Shown one piece after another: positions 7,361 through 14,245 of a stretch of 17,536 nt of DNA. The notes beneath the pieces are model-generated. The model was given only the letters and a program-made list of their open reading frames with translations, searched no databases and was not told where the DNA came from. Every line of letters begins with the position of its first letter. The stretch's first letter is position 1. Source of the DNA: Neisseriaceae bacterium (GTDB lineage Bacteria; Pseudomonadota; Gammaproteobacteria; Burkholderiales; Neisseriaceae); contig JASLBZ010000103.1 of the NCBI GenBank assembly GCA_030146285.1, positions 1 through 17,536 on the forward strand, read 5' to 3'. Position numbers and translations under genes: made by a program.

Positions 7361-7378
7361 TTTTAGGCAGCTTTTTTT
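7351..7378 (+). terminator. DUS-containing terminator between rsfS and rlmH
   Basis: GCTGCCT (7351-7357) pairs with AGGCAGC (7365-7371) around a 7-nt loop that can tighten through a G-U and an A-T pair. Seven T follow (7372-7378). The rlmH ATG is only 16 nt further on, so either rlmH is expressed by readthrough or another promoter drives it from within rsfS. Confidence 0.85.
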
Positions 7379-7394
7379 ATGGATATCAAAAGAT

Positions 7395-7865
7395 ATGAAT
7401 ATTACTGTTTTGGCAGTGGGCACGAAAATGCCACGTTGGGTTGATGACGCAGTAGGCGAATACGCTAAACGCTTTGGTCGAGATATCCAATTTCAACTGA
7501 AAGAAATCAAACCAGAAAAACGCGGCTCAGGTGTGAATGCAGAGCAAGGCATGCTTGCCGAAGAAGGACGCTTATTGGCAGCGATTCCCAACGGCGCTTA
7601 CTTGGTGGTCTTGGATGAGCGTGGGCAAGCCCCCACTTCTGTGCAACTGGCCGAACACATGAAAAAGTGGCAAATGAATGGCGAACATGTGTGCATGATT
7701 ATTGGTGGTGCCGATGGGATGACCGATAAAATTAAAAAACAAGCCAATTTGTTGATGCGTTTGTCGAGCCTAACCATGCCACATGGAATGGTGCGTGTGT
7801 TGTTAACTGAGCAGTTATACCGAGCTGTGTCGATATTGCACAATCATCCATATCACCGTGAATAG
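7395..7865 (+). CDS. rlmH: 23S rRNA pseudouridine-1915 N3-methyltransferase
   Basis: SPOUT-class methyltransferase that uses S-adenosylmethionine to methylate pseudouridine 1915 in helix 69 of 23S rRNA on assembled ribosomes. The 156 aa match the family length. VVLDERG, the cofactor-site IIGGADG and the C-terminal knot segment TEQLYRAVSILHNHPYHR are all present. No strong SD is visible before ATG 7395 (only an A-rich stretch with AAAAGA), and the start lies 16 nt after a terminator hairpin, so its expression route is unclear. dxs starts 78 nt downstream with its own promoter candidate. Confidence 0.96.
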   Translation: MNITVLAVGTKMPRWVDDAVGEYAKRFGRDIQFQLKEIKPEKRGSGVNAEQGMLAEEGRLLAAIPNGAYLVVLDERGQAPTSVQLAEHMKKWQMNGEHVCMIIGGADGMTDKIKKQANLLMRLSSLTMPHGMVRVLLTEQLYRAVSILHNHPYHRE

Positions 7866-7884
7866 TCGCAGTGCTTGCATTTAA

Positions 7885-7913
7885 CCGACAAGCATGCTGA
7901 AATGCGCTAAAAT
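7885..7913 (+). promoter_or_regulatory. Predicted promoter of dxs
   Basis: CCGACA (7885-7890) and TAAAAT (7908-7913) are 17 bp apart, with four and five consensus matches respectively. Transcription would start near 7920, about 24 nt before the dxs ATG. Confidence 0.5.
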
Positions 7914-7943
7914 AACACCACCATAGAAATAACAACGACGGCT

Positions 7944-9821
7944 ATGACCATGACCCCTTTACTTGATGAGATTGTTTTCCCAGCTGATTTGCGTCAGCTA
8001 TCTTCTGCGCAATTGCCACAAGTGGCCAGCGAGCTGCGGGAGTTTTTATTGCAATCCGTCAGCAGTACAGGCGGTCATTTTGCCAGTAACTTAGGTGCGG
8101 TGGAATTAACCGTCGCATTACACTATGTGTATCAAACACCTGATGATCATTTGGTGTGGGATGTGGGTCACCAAAGTTATCCTCATAAAATTTTAACGGG
8201 TCGTAAGAATCGCATGGACAGCATGCGTCAAAAAGATGGTCTGGCGGGTTTTCCTAAACGAAAAGAATCGGAATACGATGATTTTGGTGTTGGTCATTCC
8301 TCGACTTCTATTGGTGCAGCATTGGGCATGGCTGTTGCTGATCAGCTAAAAGGTTTAGACACCAAGAGCGTGGCGATTATTGGCGATGGTGCCATGACTG
8401 CAGGACAGGCATTTGAAGCCTTGAACAACGCAGGTGACATGAATGTCGATTTATTGGTGATCTTAAACGACAACGAAATGTCGATTTCACCCAATGTGGG
8501 CGCATTGCCCAAGTATTTATCCAAGAGTCTTGTGCAAAACATGCGTGACTTGGCCAACAGCTTTAAGAGCAAATCTGAAAAAGTCTTGCACAAAATGCCG
8601 GCAGTCTTAGACGTTGCTCAGCGCATTGAGAATAAAGTGAAATCATTGGTGGATTTAGATGCGCCAAACTCGTCTTCGAATTTATTTGAATCTTTTGGCT
8701 TTGAATACACAGGGCCGGTGGATGGCCATGATGTTTTGGGCTTGGTGGAGAAGTTACAGCAATTAAAAGGCAAAAAAGGCCCGCAACTTTTGCACATCAT
8801 GACCAAAAAAGGCCGTGGTTATAAACTGGCAGAAAATGACCCCGTTGGCTTGCATGCTGTGGGTAAGTTTGACTTGTCTCAAGGCCCGATTAAATCAACC
8901 ACACCAACTGCACCAACCTACACCCAAGTCTTTGGACAATGGATTATTGACCAAGCACAAGCAGATTCACGCTTGGTGGCAATTACACCTGCGATGCGAG
9001 AAGGTTCTGGTTTGGTGGCTTTTGAAAAAGCATTTCCAGAGCGCTATTTTGACGTGGGCATTGCCGAGCAACATGCGGTGACTTTTGCAGCTGGCATCGC
9101 GTGTGAAGGCTTAAAACCTGTGGTAGCCATTTACTCAACATTCTTACAACGAGCTTATGATCAGCTAATTCATGATGTGGCATTGCAAGATTTATCGGTT
9201 CTGTTTGCCATTGACCGTGCCGGCATTGTTGGGGCTGATGGGCCTACCCATGCAGGAGCATATGATTTAAGCTTTTTGCGCTGCATCCCCAATTTGGTGC
9301 TGGCCACACCAAGTGATTTGAATGAGTGCCGATTGTTGTTATCAACTTGCTATCAAATTGATGGCCCAACGGCTGTTCGTTATCCGCGTGGCTCTGGATT
9401 AGGAAGCCTTGGTGAAAACACATTGCCTACCGTTGCTGTGGGCAAAGGCATTGTGCGTAGGCAAGGTCAAAAAGTGGCTATTTTGGCATTTGGTAGCATG
9501 GTACAGCCAGCCATAACGGTTGCTCAAAAGCATGATTACACCGTGGCGGATATGCGTTTTGTGAAGCCGCTGGATGAGGTTTTGGTAACACAGTTAGCAG
9601 CCGAGCATGATTATTTGGTTTGTGTTGAGGAAAATTGCAAAATGGGCGGCGCAGGCAGTGCTGTTTTAGAATACTTGGCAAGCCAAGGCATTTGTAAACC
9701 CATCTTGTTATTGGGCATAGAAGATATTGTCACTGAACATGGTGACCCAAAATTGATTTTGGCAGATTTGGGTTTGGATGCAGAACATCTTGAGCATAAC
9801 ATTCATCAATGGCTGCCCTAA
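7944..9821 (+). CDS. dxs: 1-deoxy-D-xylulose-5-phosphate synthase
   Basis: Thiamine-diphosphate enzyme that condenses pyruvate and glyceraldehyde 3-phosphate to DXP, the first step of the MEP isoprenoid pathway and a source for thiamine and pyridoxal synthesis. At 625 aa it is close to the E. coli enzyme (620). Visible sites are GGH (His45), the ThDP/Mg motif GDGAMTAG (147-154) continuing to NDNEMSIS, YTGPVDGHD (255-263), the catalytic Glu in GIAEQHAVT (Glu375), and DRAGIVGADGPTHAG in the pyrimidine domain. A second ATG lies two codons after the first (7950); only a weak GACGG precedes them. The next gene begins 3 nt after the stop. Confidence 0.98.
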   Translation: MTMTPLLDEIVFPADLRQLSSAQLPQVASELREFLLQSVSSTGGHFASNLGAVELTVALHYVYQTPDDHLVWDVGHQSYPHKILTGRKNRMDSMRQKDGLAGFPKRKESEYDDFGVGHSSTSIGAALGMAVADQLKGLDTKSVAIIGDGAMTAGQAFEALNNAGDMNVDLLVILNDNEMSISPNVGALPKYLSKSLVQNMRDLANSFKSKSEKVLHKMPAVLDVAQRIENKVKSLVDLDAPNSSSNLFESFGFEYTGPVDGHDVLGLVEKLQQLKGKKGPQLLHIMTKKGRGYKLAENDPVGLHAVGKFDLSQGPIKSTTPTAPTYTQVFGQWIIDQAQADSRLVAITPAMREGSGLVAFEKAFPERYFDVGIAEQHAVTFAAGIACEGLKPVVAIYSTFLQRAYDQLIHDVALQDLSVLFAIDRAGIVGADGPTHAGAYDLSFLRCIPNLVLATPSDLNECRLLLSTCYQIDGPTAVRYPRGSGLGSLGENTLPTVAVGKGIVRRQGQKVAILAFGSMVQPAITVAQKHDYTVADMRFVKPLDEVLVTQLAAEHDYLVCVEENCKMGGAGSAVLEYLASQGICKPILLLGIEDIVTEHGDPKLILADLGLDAEHLEHNIHQWLP

Positions 9822-9824
9822 TTC

Positions 9825-10223
9825 ATGGTGAAAACCTTGTATTTGTTGCGAGGATTGCCCGGATCGGGTAAGTCTACACTTGCCAAGCAATTATCCCAAG
9901 CGCTCAATATTCCTTATTTTGAAGCGGATATGTACCACATCAATGATGCTGGTGTTTACCAATGGCAGCCTGAAAACATTGCTGCCAGTCATGCTTGGTG
10001 TGAAGCTCAAGTGCTTCGATGTTTAGAACAAGGCATCTCTGTGATTGTCAGCAATACTTTTAGTACCGAAAATGAATTGCAAAGCTATTGTGATATGGCA
10101 AAAAAACACGGCTACCAATTGCAATCTTTGATTCTTGAAAATCGTCACCACGGCCAAAACCAACATCAAGTACCCGAAGCGACCATTGCCAAAATGAAAA
10201 AACGCTTTGAGATTCAACTGTAG
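9825..10223 (+). CDS. Small P-loop kinase-like protein (polynucleotide kinase / N4BP2-like)
   Basis: A 132-aa P-loop protein starting almost at once with the Walker A motif GLPGSGKST (10-18). The following features recall the polynucleotide-kinase domain of NEDD4-binding protein 2 and other AAA_33 proteins: an acidic stretch after strand 2 (FEADMY), AHAW-type SHAWCEAQ, a strand ending in VSNTF where relatives have DNTN, GYQLQSLILEN, and a C-terminal VPEATIAKMKKRFE like the NxHxVPxxxIxxMxxRxE ending of that group. The family phosphorylates nucleic-acid ends or small molecules; the substrate here is unknown. ATG 9825 is 3 nt after the dxs stop without a clear SD, so coupling to dxs is likely. 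No terminator is visible before the convergent gene. Confidence 0.75.
   Translation: MVKTLYLLRGLPGSGKSTLAKQLSQALNIPYFEADMYHINDAGVYQWQPENIAASHAWCEAQVLRCLEQGISVIVSNTFSTENELQSYCDMAKKHGYQLQSLILENRHHGQNQHQVPEATIAKMKKRFEIQL
9963..9974 (+). repeat. DUS-like 12-mer, Kingella-type core
   Basis: TGGCAGCCTGAA matches the AG-kingDUS dialect at 11 of 12 positions, including the whole GCAGCCTGAA core. It lies inside the kinase-like gene. The identical 12-mer recurs on the minus strand at 17112-17123. Confidence 0.45.
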
Positions 10224-10304
10224 GCTTTCTTGATACAATCCATCTGTCGTACTCCTGATTTCGTTATTCAAAATGTGCTTTAATCGCCATTGCCTTGGTG
10301 TTTT

Positions 10305-11204
10305 TCACGGCAAATGATGAATGTGTTGTGACGCGGTTGTGAAACCATGGATCATTTCTTGCATGGCATGTTCTTGCTCTACAGGCAATTGTGCTGTTTT
10401 TAAGGTGGCCAAAGCCAAAGCCCGATAACATTCTTGGCTAATGGCATCAGGTAATGCTTGAAAGTGATGATTAATGGTTTGGGTGTCTGCACGGGAAATC
10501 GGGCCTGTGAGGGCTTGGTGTGGTGATAGATCGGCCAGGTTGTTAATATTTTGCTGCATCAGAGAATGAATCAAATGTTGAGAGTCTTCTACAGTCATCC
10601 CTGCTGTTTGTAACCAGCTTTGGGTTAAATCGGCCAAGCTGACCAAAAAATTGGCACTGGCTGACAGTGCTGCATGGTACAAAACCTTGTGTTGAGGTTG
10701 AATTTCAAAAGGTTTCAATTGTAAAGTTTTGGCAATTTCGACTGTTTTTTGGTAGCTGCTTGGGCTGTCTGCATCAATGGCTGCAAAATGTCCTGCCAGA
10801 TTCTCACAGGCGACTTTCGGGTTAGCAAAAGCGAAAACAGGGTGCATGGCAGACGTTAATGCACCATTTTGTTGTAATTTATGTAAGATATGATGAGAGA
10901 CTGAACCGCTGCAATGCAATATGAGTGGCTTTTTTTTATGCACCCAAGCTAAGTGATTCAATTCTTGTGCAATATTGCCAATTTGTGTATCTGTTGTTGT
11001 AATAAAGATGACATCTGCAACTGGCAAGTCCTTGGTGGTATGACATTTGAGTCCTTCCGGGCAGGAAGCCAACAAGGTATTGGCAGACTGTTCTGAACGT
11101 GAATACACGCTACCAAGCTGCCAATCGGGATGCTTATTTAATATCATGGCCAAGCTTTGGCCGACTTTGCCAGCACCAATAATATGAAAGTATTGTATTG
11201 TCAT
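10305..11204 (-). CDS. Rossmann-like and DUF2520 domain oxidoreductase-family protein
   Basis: A 299-aa protein with an N-terminal dinucleotide-binding fold (HIIGAGKVGQSL, Gly10/12/15) and a C-terminal helical domain of the DUF2520 type. LHCSGS, SAMHPVFAF, YHAALSASANFLVSL and LTGPISRADTQT are the recognisable blocks. The fold is related to pyrroline-5-carboxylate reductase and 6-phosphogluconate-dehydrogenase-like enzymes, so an NAD(P)-dependent reaction is plausible, but no substrate is established for the family to my knowledge. It is transcribed away from minC, with 84 bp between the two start codons, and converges with the kinase-like gene. ATG 11204 lacks a clear SD. It is Gln- and His-rich, with no sign of disruption. 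Confidence 0.88.
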   Translation of the reverse strand: MTIQYFHIIGAGKVGQSLAMILNKHPDWQLGSVYSRSEQSANTLLASCPEGLKCHTTKDLPVADVIFITTTDTQIGNIAQELNHLAWVHKKKPLILHCSGSVSHHILHKLQQNGALTSAMHPVFAFANPKVACENLAGHFAAIDADSPSSYQKTVEIAKTLQLKPFEIQPQHKVLYHAALSASANFLVSLADLTQSWLQTAGMTVEDSQHLIHSLMQQNINNLADLSPHQALTGPISRADTQTINHHFQALPDAISQECYRALALATLKTAQLPVEQEHAMQEMIHGFTTASQHIHHLP

Positions 11205-11288
11205 GCGAAAAGTTTTATTTTGTTGATTGAATCCCTAACATTAACACGGTAAACTGCTAGCATTAAAGCATAACCAGAATAATCCGCA

Positions 11289-12038
11289 ATGAAATCAATT
11301 TTTGATGTGAAATCTGCACGGCTTGACGCTTTAGCGATCCAATTGAAAAATGACAATCCAATGTTATTGAAGGACGCTTTAAGTCAACGCATTACGCAAT
11401 TAAGTGAATTTACCAGTTTGCCTTTTATTCTGGATGTCAGTGACATCGAGCAAATTGGCGCATTGGATTTGAAGGCCATTTTGGCTATTTTCCAGCAGTT
11501 TGGCTTGCGCATTGTTGCGCTACGCGATGTGGACTTGGAAACGGCAAAGCTGGCTCAGCAATTTCAATTGGCGTTCAGTGCACCAACGGATGCCCAGCAA
11601 ATTAAAGAGCGGGTGGAAACGGAAGAAGTTCGTAAGGCCAAAGTGGCTGAGAATTTCAGCTTGTCTGAGCCCAATCATCAAGAAACATACAATCCCAATT
11701 CACAGCCTCCTGTGATTGTGCATCAGCCCATTCGCACAGGCCAACAAGTGTATGCTAAAAATGCAGACCTCATTGTCTTGGCAATGGTGAATGTGGGTGC
11801 TGAAATTATTGCAGATGGCAATATCCATGTGTATGCACCGCTGCGTGGACGCGCTTTAGCAGGTGCTAATGGCGACAAAAAAGCACGTATTTTTGTGCAT
11901 TCTATGGAAGCTGAATTGGTTTCTATTGCCGGTATTTACCGGACTTTAGAACAAGACTTGCCACGGGAATTGGACCGTAAGCCAGTACAAGTATTCTTAG
12001 ATGATGACCGTTTGGTCATCAGTGCGCTAGACGCATAA
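11289..12038 (+). CDS. minC: Septum site-determining protein MinC
   Basis: Inhibitor of FtsZ assembly that, recruited by MinD, prevents division at the poles. The 249 aa contain an N-terminal FtsZ-interacting domain (about 1-105), a variable polar linker (about 106-150), and the C-terminal beta-helix domain that dimerises and binds MinD: GQQVYAKNADLIVL, GAEIIADGNIHVYAPLRGRA, AGANGDKKARIF and EAELVSIAG. The slightly long linker is ordinary for this lineage. No strong SD precedes ATG 11289. TTAACA (11241-11246) with TAAAGC (11264-11269) is a weak promoter candidate. minD follows after 43 nt. Confidence 0.96.
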   Translation: MKSIFDVKSARLDALAIQLKNDNPMLLKDALSQRITQLSEFTSLPFILDVSDIEQIGALDLKAILAIFQQFGLRIVALRDVDLETAKLAQQFQLAFSAPTDAQQIKERVETEEVRKAKVAENFSLSEPNHQETYNPNSQPPVIVHQPIRTGQQVYAKNADLIVLAMVNVGAEIIADGNIHVYAPLRGRALAGANGDKKARIFVHSMEAELVSIAGIYRTLEQDLPRELDRKPVQVFLDDDRLVISALDA

Positions 12039-12081
12039 AATCCATTCAATTAGTCATTAACCTTTTATAAGGATTACGATT

Positions 12082-12897
12082 GTGGCAAAAATTATTGTCA
12101 TTACTTCAGGTAAAGGCGGTGTTGGTAAAACCACCACCAGTGCAAGTATTGCTACCGGCCTAGCTTTAAAAGGCTTTAAAACAGCTGTTATTGACTTTGA
12201 CGTTGGCTTGCGTAACTTAGATTTGATTATGGGTTGTGAGCGCCGTGTGGTTTATGATTTGGTGAATGTGATTCAAGGTGAAGCCACTTTGAACCAAGCA
12301 CTGATTAAAGACAAACATTGTGATAACTTATTTATTTTGCCAGCTTCACAAACACGCGACAAAGACGCATTAAACCGCGAGGGTGTGGGCGAAGTTTTAG
12401 AAGAACTAACTTCTAAAATGGGTTTTGATTATGTGATTTGTGATTCACCTGCGGGCATTGAGCAAGGTGCATTGATGGCACTTTATTTTGCTGATGAAGC
12501 GATTGTGACCACCAATCCTGAAGTCTCTAGTGTGCGAGACTCAGACCGCATTTTGGGTATCTTATCTAGCAAAAGCCGTCGTGCTGAAGTGGGTGAGAAT
12601 CCAGTGAAAGAGCATTTGTTGATTACCCGTTATTCTCCAGAGCGTGTGGATACAGGTGATATGCTTTCGGTTGAAGACATCTGCGATATTTTGCGCATTC
12701 CTTTGATTGGTGTGATTCCAGAATCTTCTGCCGTATTGCAAGCATCTAACTCAGGTTCGCCTGCGATTCATTTGGAAAACACAGATGTGTCAGAAGCATA
12801 CAAAGATGTGATTGATCGCTTACTTGGGGAAAGCCGTCCGATGCGCTTTGTGCAAGCGGAGAAAAAAGGCTTATTGAAACGCTGGTTCGGAGGGTAA
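12082..12897 (+). CDS. minD: Septum site-determining ATPase MinD
   Basis: Membrane-associated ParA/MinD-family ATPase that carries MinC and oscillates under control of MinE. The 271 aa begin with the deviant Walker A motif KGGVGKTT (signature Lys11 and catalytic Lys16), and VIDFDVGLRNLD and CDSPAGIEQGA follow. The C-terminus KKGLLKRWFGG is the expected amphipathic membrane-targeting helix. The start is GTG 12082, supported by AAGGA (12069-12073) 8 nt upstream and by the homologous N-terminus MAKIIVITSG. The minE SD lies in its last codons. Confidence 0.98.
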   Translation: MAKIIVITSGKGGVGKTTTSASIATGLALKGFKTAVIDFDVGLRNLDLIMGCERRVVYDLVNVIQGEATLNQALIKDKHCDNLFILPASQTRDKDALNREGVGEVLEELTSKMGFDYVICDSPAGIEQGALMALYFADEAIVTTNPEVSSVRDSDRILGILSSKSRRAEVGENPVKEHLLITRYSPERVDTGDMLSVEDICDILRIPLIGVIPESSAVLQASNSGSPAIHLENTDVSEAYKDVIDRLLGESRPMRFVQAEKKGLLKRWFGG

Positions 12898-12898
12898 T

Positions 12899-13156
12899 AT
12901 GTCTATTATTGATCTGTTGTTTGGTAAGAAAAAGAAAACGGCTGGCTTGGCTCGCGACCGTTTGCAAATCATCATTGCTCAAGAACGCAGCATGTCTCAA
13001 GCGCCTGATTATTTGCCTACCTTACAACGAGAGTTGCTAGAAGTGCTGTCTAAATATGTATCCGTGTCTTTGGATGATGTGCGTATTTCTCATGAACAGC
13101 GTGGTGGCATTGATATGTTGGAGTTGAATATCACGCTGCCTGAAAATAAGGCCTAA
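12899..13156 (+). CDS. minE: Cell division topological specificity factor MinE
   Basis: Stimulates MinD ATPase and drives pole-to-pole oscillation. The 85 aa show the N-terminal membrane-binding stretch MSIIDLLFGKKKK, the anti-MinCD helix AGLARDRLQIIIAQER, and the C-terminal topological specificity domain ending with HEQRGGIDMLELNITLP. GGAGGG (12889-12894), in the end of minD, lies 4 nt before the ATG, so expression is coupled to minD. The 3' end carries a DUS-like 12-mer (13133-13144). Confidence 0.97.
   Translation: MSIIDLLFGKKKKTAGLARDRLQIIIAQERSMSQAPDYLPTLQRELLEVLSKYVSVSLDDVRISHEQRGGIDMLELNITLPENKA
13133..13144 (+). repeat. DUS-like 12-mer, Simonsiella-type core
   Basis: ACGCTGCCTGAA matches AG-simDUS at 11 of 12 positions, with the full GCTGCCTGAA core. 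It encodes TLPE near the MinE C-terminus, so it could also arise by chance in coding sequence. Confidence 0.4.
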
Positions 13157-13162
13157 TGATTC

Positions 13163-14086
13163 ATGACGCTAACTGAGCTTAAGTATATTGTAGCGGTTTC
13201 ACAAGAAAAGCATTTTGGTCGTGCTGCGCAAAAGTGCTATGTGAGTCAGCCGACCTTATCGATTGCTATTAAAAAACTTGAGGAAGAGTTAGGCGTTTCT
13301 TTATTTGATCGCAGTAGCACAGAAGTTCGTGCTACCGATGCAGGCATGCGCATTATTACCCAAGCGCAACGTGTGTTGAATGAAGCTGATTTAATCAAAC
13401 AGCTGGCAAATCAAGAGCAAGATGAGTTAGAAGGCGCGTTTAATCTGGGGCTGATTTTTACAGTCGCCCCTTATTTGTTGCCCAAATTAATCTTGTCGTT
13501 GCGTGATACTGCACCCAATATGCCATTGATGCTGGAAGAAAATCACACCGCCGTTTTAACGGAAATGCTGAAAAAAGGGGACTTAGATGCCATTGTGGTG
13601 GCTGAGCCTTTTCAAGAGCCTGGTGTGATGACAGTGCCTTTGTATGATGAGTCTTTTTTTGTGATTACCCCTAAGGGGCATCCTTTTGAAGAGTTAGATG
13701 CCATTTGTCCAGATGACTTGGGCAAAGAACAGGTGTTGTTGTTAACAGAAGGCAACTGCATGCGTGATCAGGTTTTGGACAGTTGTCGTGAATTGGCAAG
13801 TCGTCAAAAAATACCTGGCTTAACCAATACTTTGCAAGGCAGTTCGATTAATACCATTCGCCATATGGTTGCCAGTGGTTTGGGCATCAGTGTTTTGCCA
13901 GCGACGGCATTGACTGAAAATGACCATATGCTGTTCAGTATTATTCCGTTTGCTGGTGTCGCACCTAGTCGGCGCGTGGTTTTGGCGTTTCGTCGCCATT
14001 TTATTCGTCAAAAAGCGCTGTATGCGATTCGAGATGCCATTTTAGCGTCTCAATTGACTGGGGTTAAATTTATCCAGAGTCAGTGA
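13163..14086 (+). CDS. oxyR: Peroxide-sensing LysR-type regulator OxyR
   Basis: DNA-binding regulator that controls catalase and other peroxide-defence genes. The 307 aa have the LysR helix-turn-helix (HFGRAAQKCYVSQPTLS, about 17-33) and a periplasmic-binding-protein-like sensor domain. The redox pair is visible in LTEGNCMRDQVLDSC as Cys199 and Cys208, the same numbers as the E. coli peroxidatic and resolving cysteines. Its sequence is very like neisserial OxyR as I recall it. ATG 13163 starts 6 nt after the minE stop with almost no SD, so translation is probably coupled to minE. The min-oxyR linkage is known in Neisseria. A 23-bp hairpin starts on its stop codon. Confidence 0.95.
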   Translation: MTLTELKYIVAVSQEKHFGRAAQKCYVSQPTLSIAIKKLEEELGVSLFDRSSTEVRATDAGMRIITQAQRVLNEADLIKQLANQEQDELEGAFNLGLIFTVAPYLLPKLILSLRDTAPNMPLMLEENHTAVLTEMLKKGDLDAIVVAEPFQEPGVMTVPLYDESFFVITPKGHPFEELDAICPDDLGKEQVLLLTEGNCMRDQVLDSCRELASRQKIPGLTNTLQGSSINTIRHMVASGLGISVLPATALTENDHMLFSIIPFAGVAPSRRVVLAFRRHFIRQKALYAIRDAILASQLTGVKFIQSQ

Positions 14087-14136
14087 ATAAGCCACTAAAA
14101 AGCCAAGCGCAAAGCTTGGCTTTTTAGTGGCTTATT
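14086..14136 (+). terminator. 23-bp perfect hairpin terminator after oxyR
   Basis: The arms 14086-14108 and 14114-14136 are exact reverse complements around the loop GCAAA. The inner part (AAAAAGCCAAGC with its partner GCTTGGCTTTTT) is a classical terminator with A on one side and T on the other, so it may work in both directions. The left arm begins on the last base of the oxyR TGA. Confidence 0.85.
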
Positions 14137-14193
14137 GTATTTGTTTTAATAACATTGAATTTGAGTAGTAAGCTCTAAAAGTATTTGATATTC

Positions 14194-14221
14194 TTAAGCT
14201 TCAAACAACGATACATATAAT
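14194..14221 (+). promoter_or_regulatory. Predicted promoter of the acyl-CoA dehydrogenase gene
   Basis: A consensus TATAAT lies at 14216-14221, with only a weak -35 (TTAAGC, 14194-14199, 16-bp spacer). A second -10-like GATAAT lies at 14225-14230. A strong SD AAAGGAG (14233-14239) follows, 6 nt before ATG 14246; with this promoter the leader would be short, about 17-18 nt. Confidence 0.45.
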
Positions 14222-14245
14222 ATTGATAATATAAAGGAGTCTTAG

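Noticed and set aside
7872..7894. 6-bp inverted repeat TGCTTG/CAAGCA after rlmH as a terminator
   Set aside because: The loop is 11 nt and no T run follows; it also overlaps the proposed dxs -35 box.
11205..11288. Strong divergent promoters between the DUF2520 gene and minC
   Set aside because: Only weak matches were found (TTAACA with TAAAGC toward minC), and nothing convincing on the minus strand.
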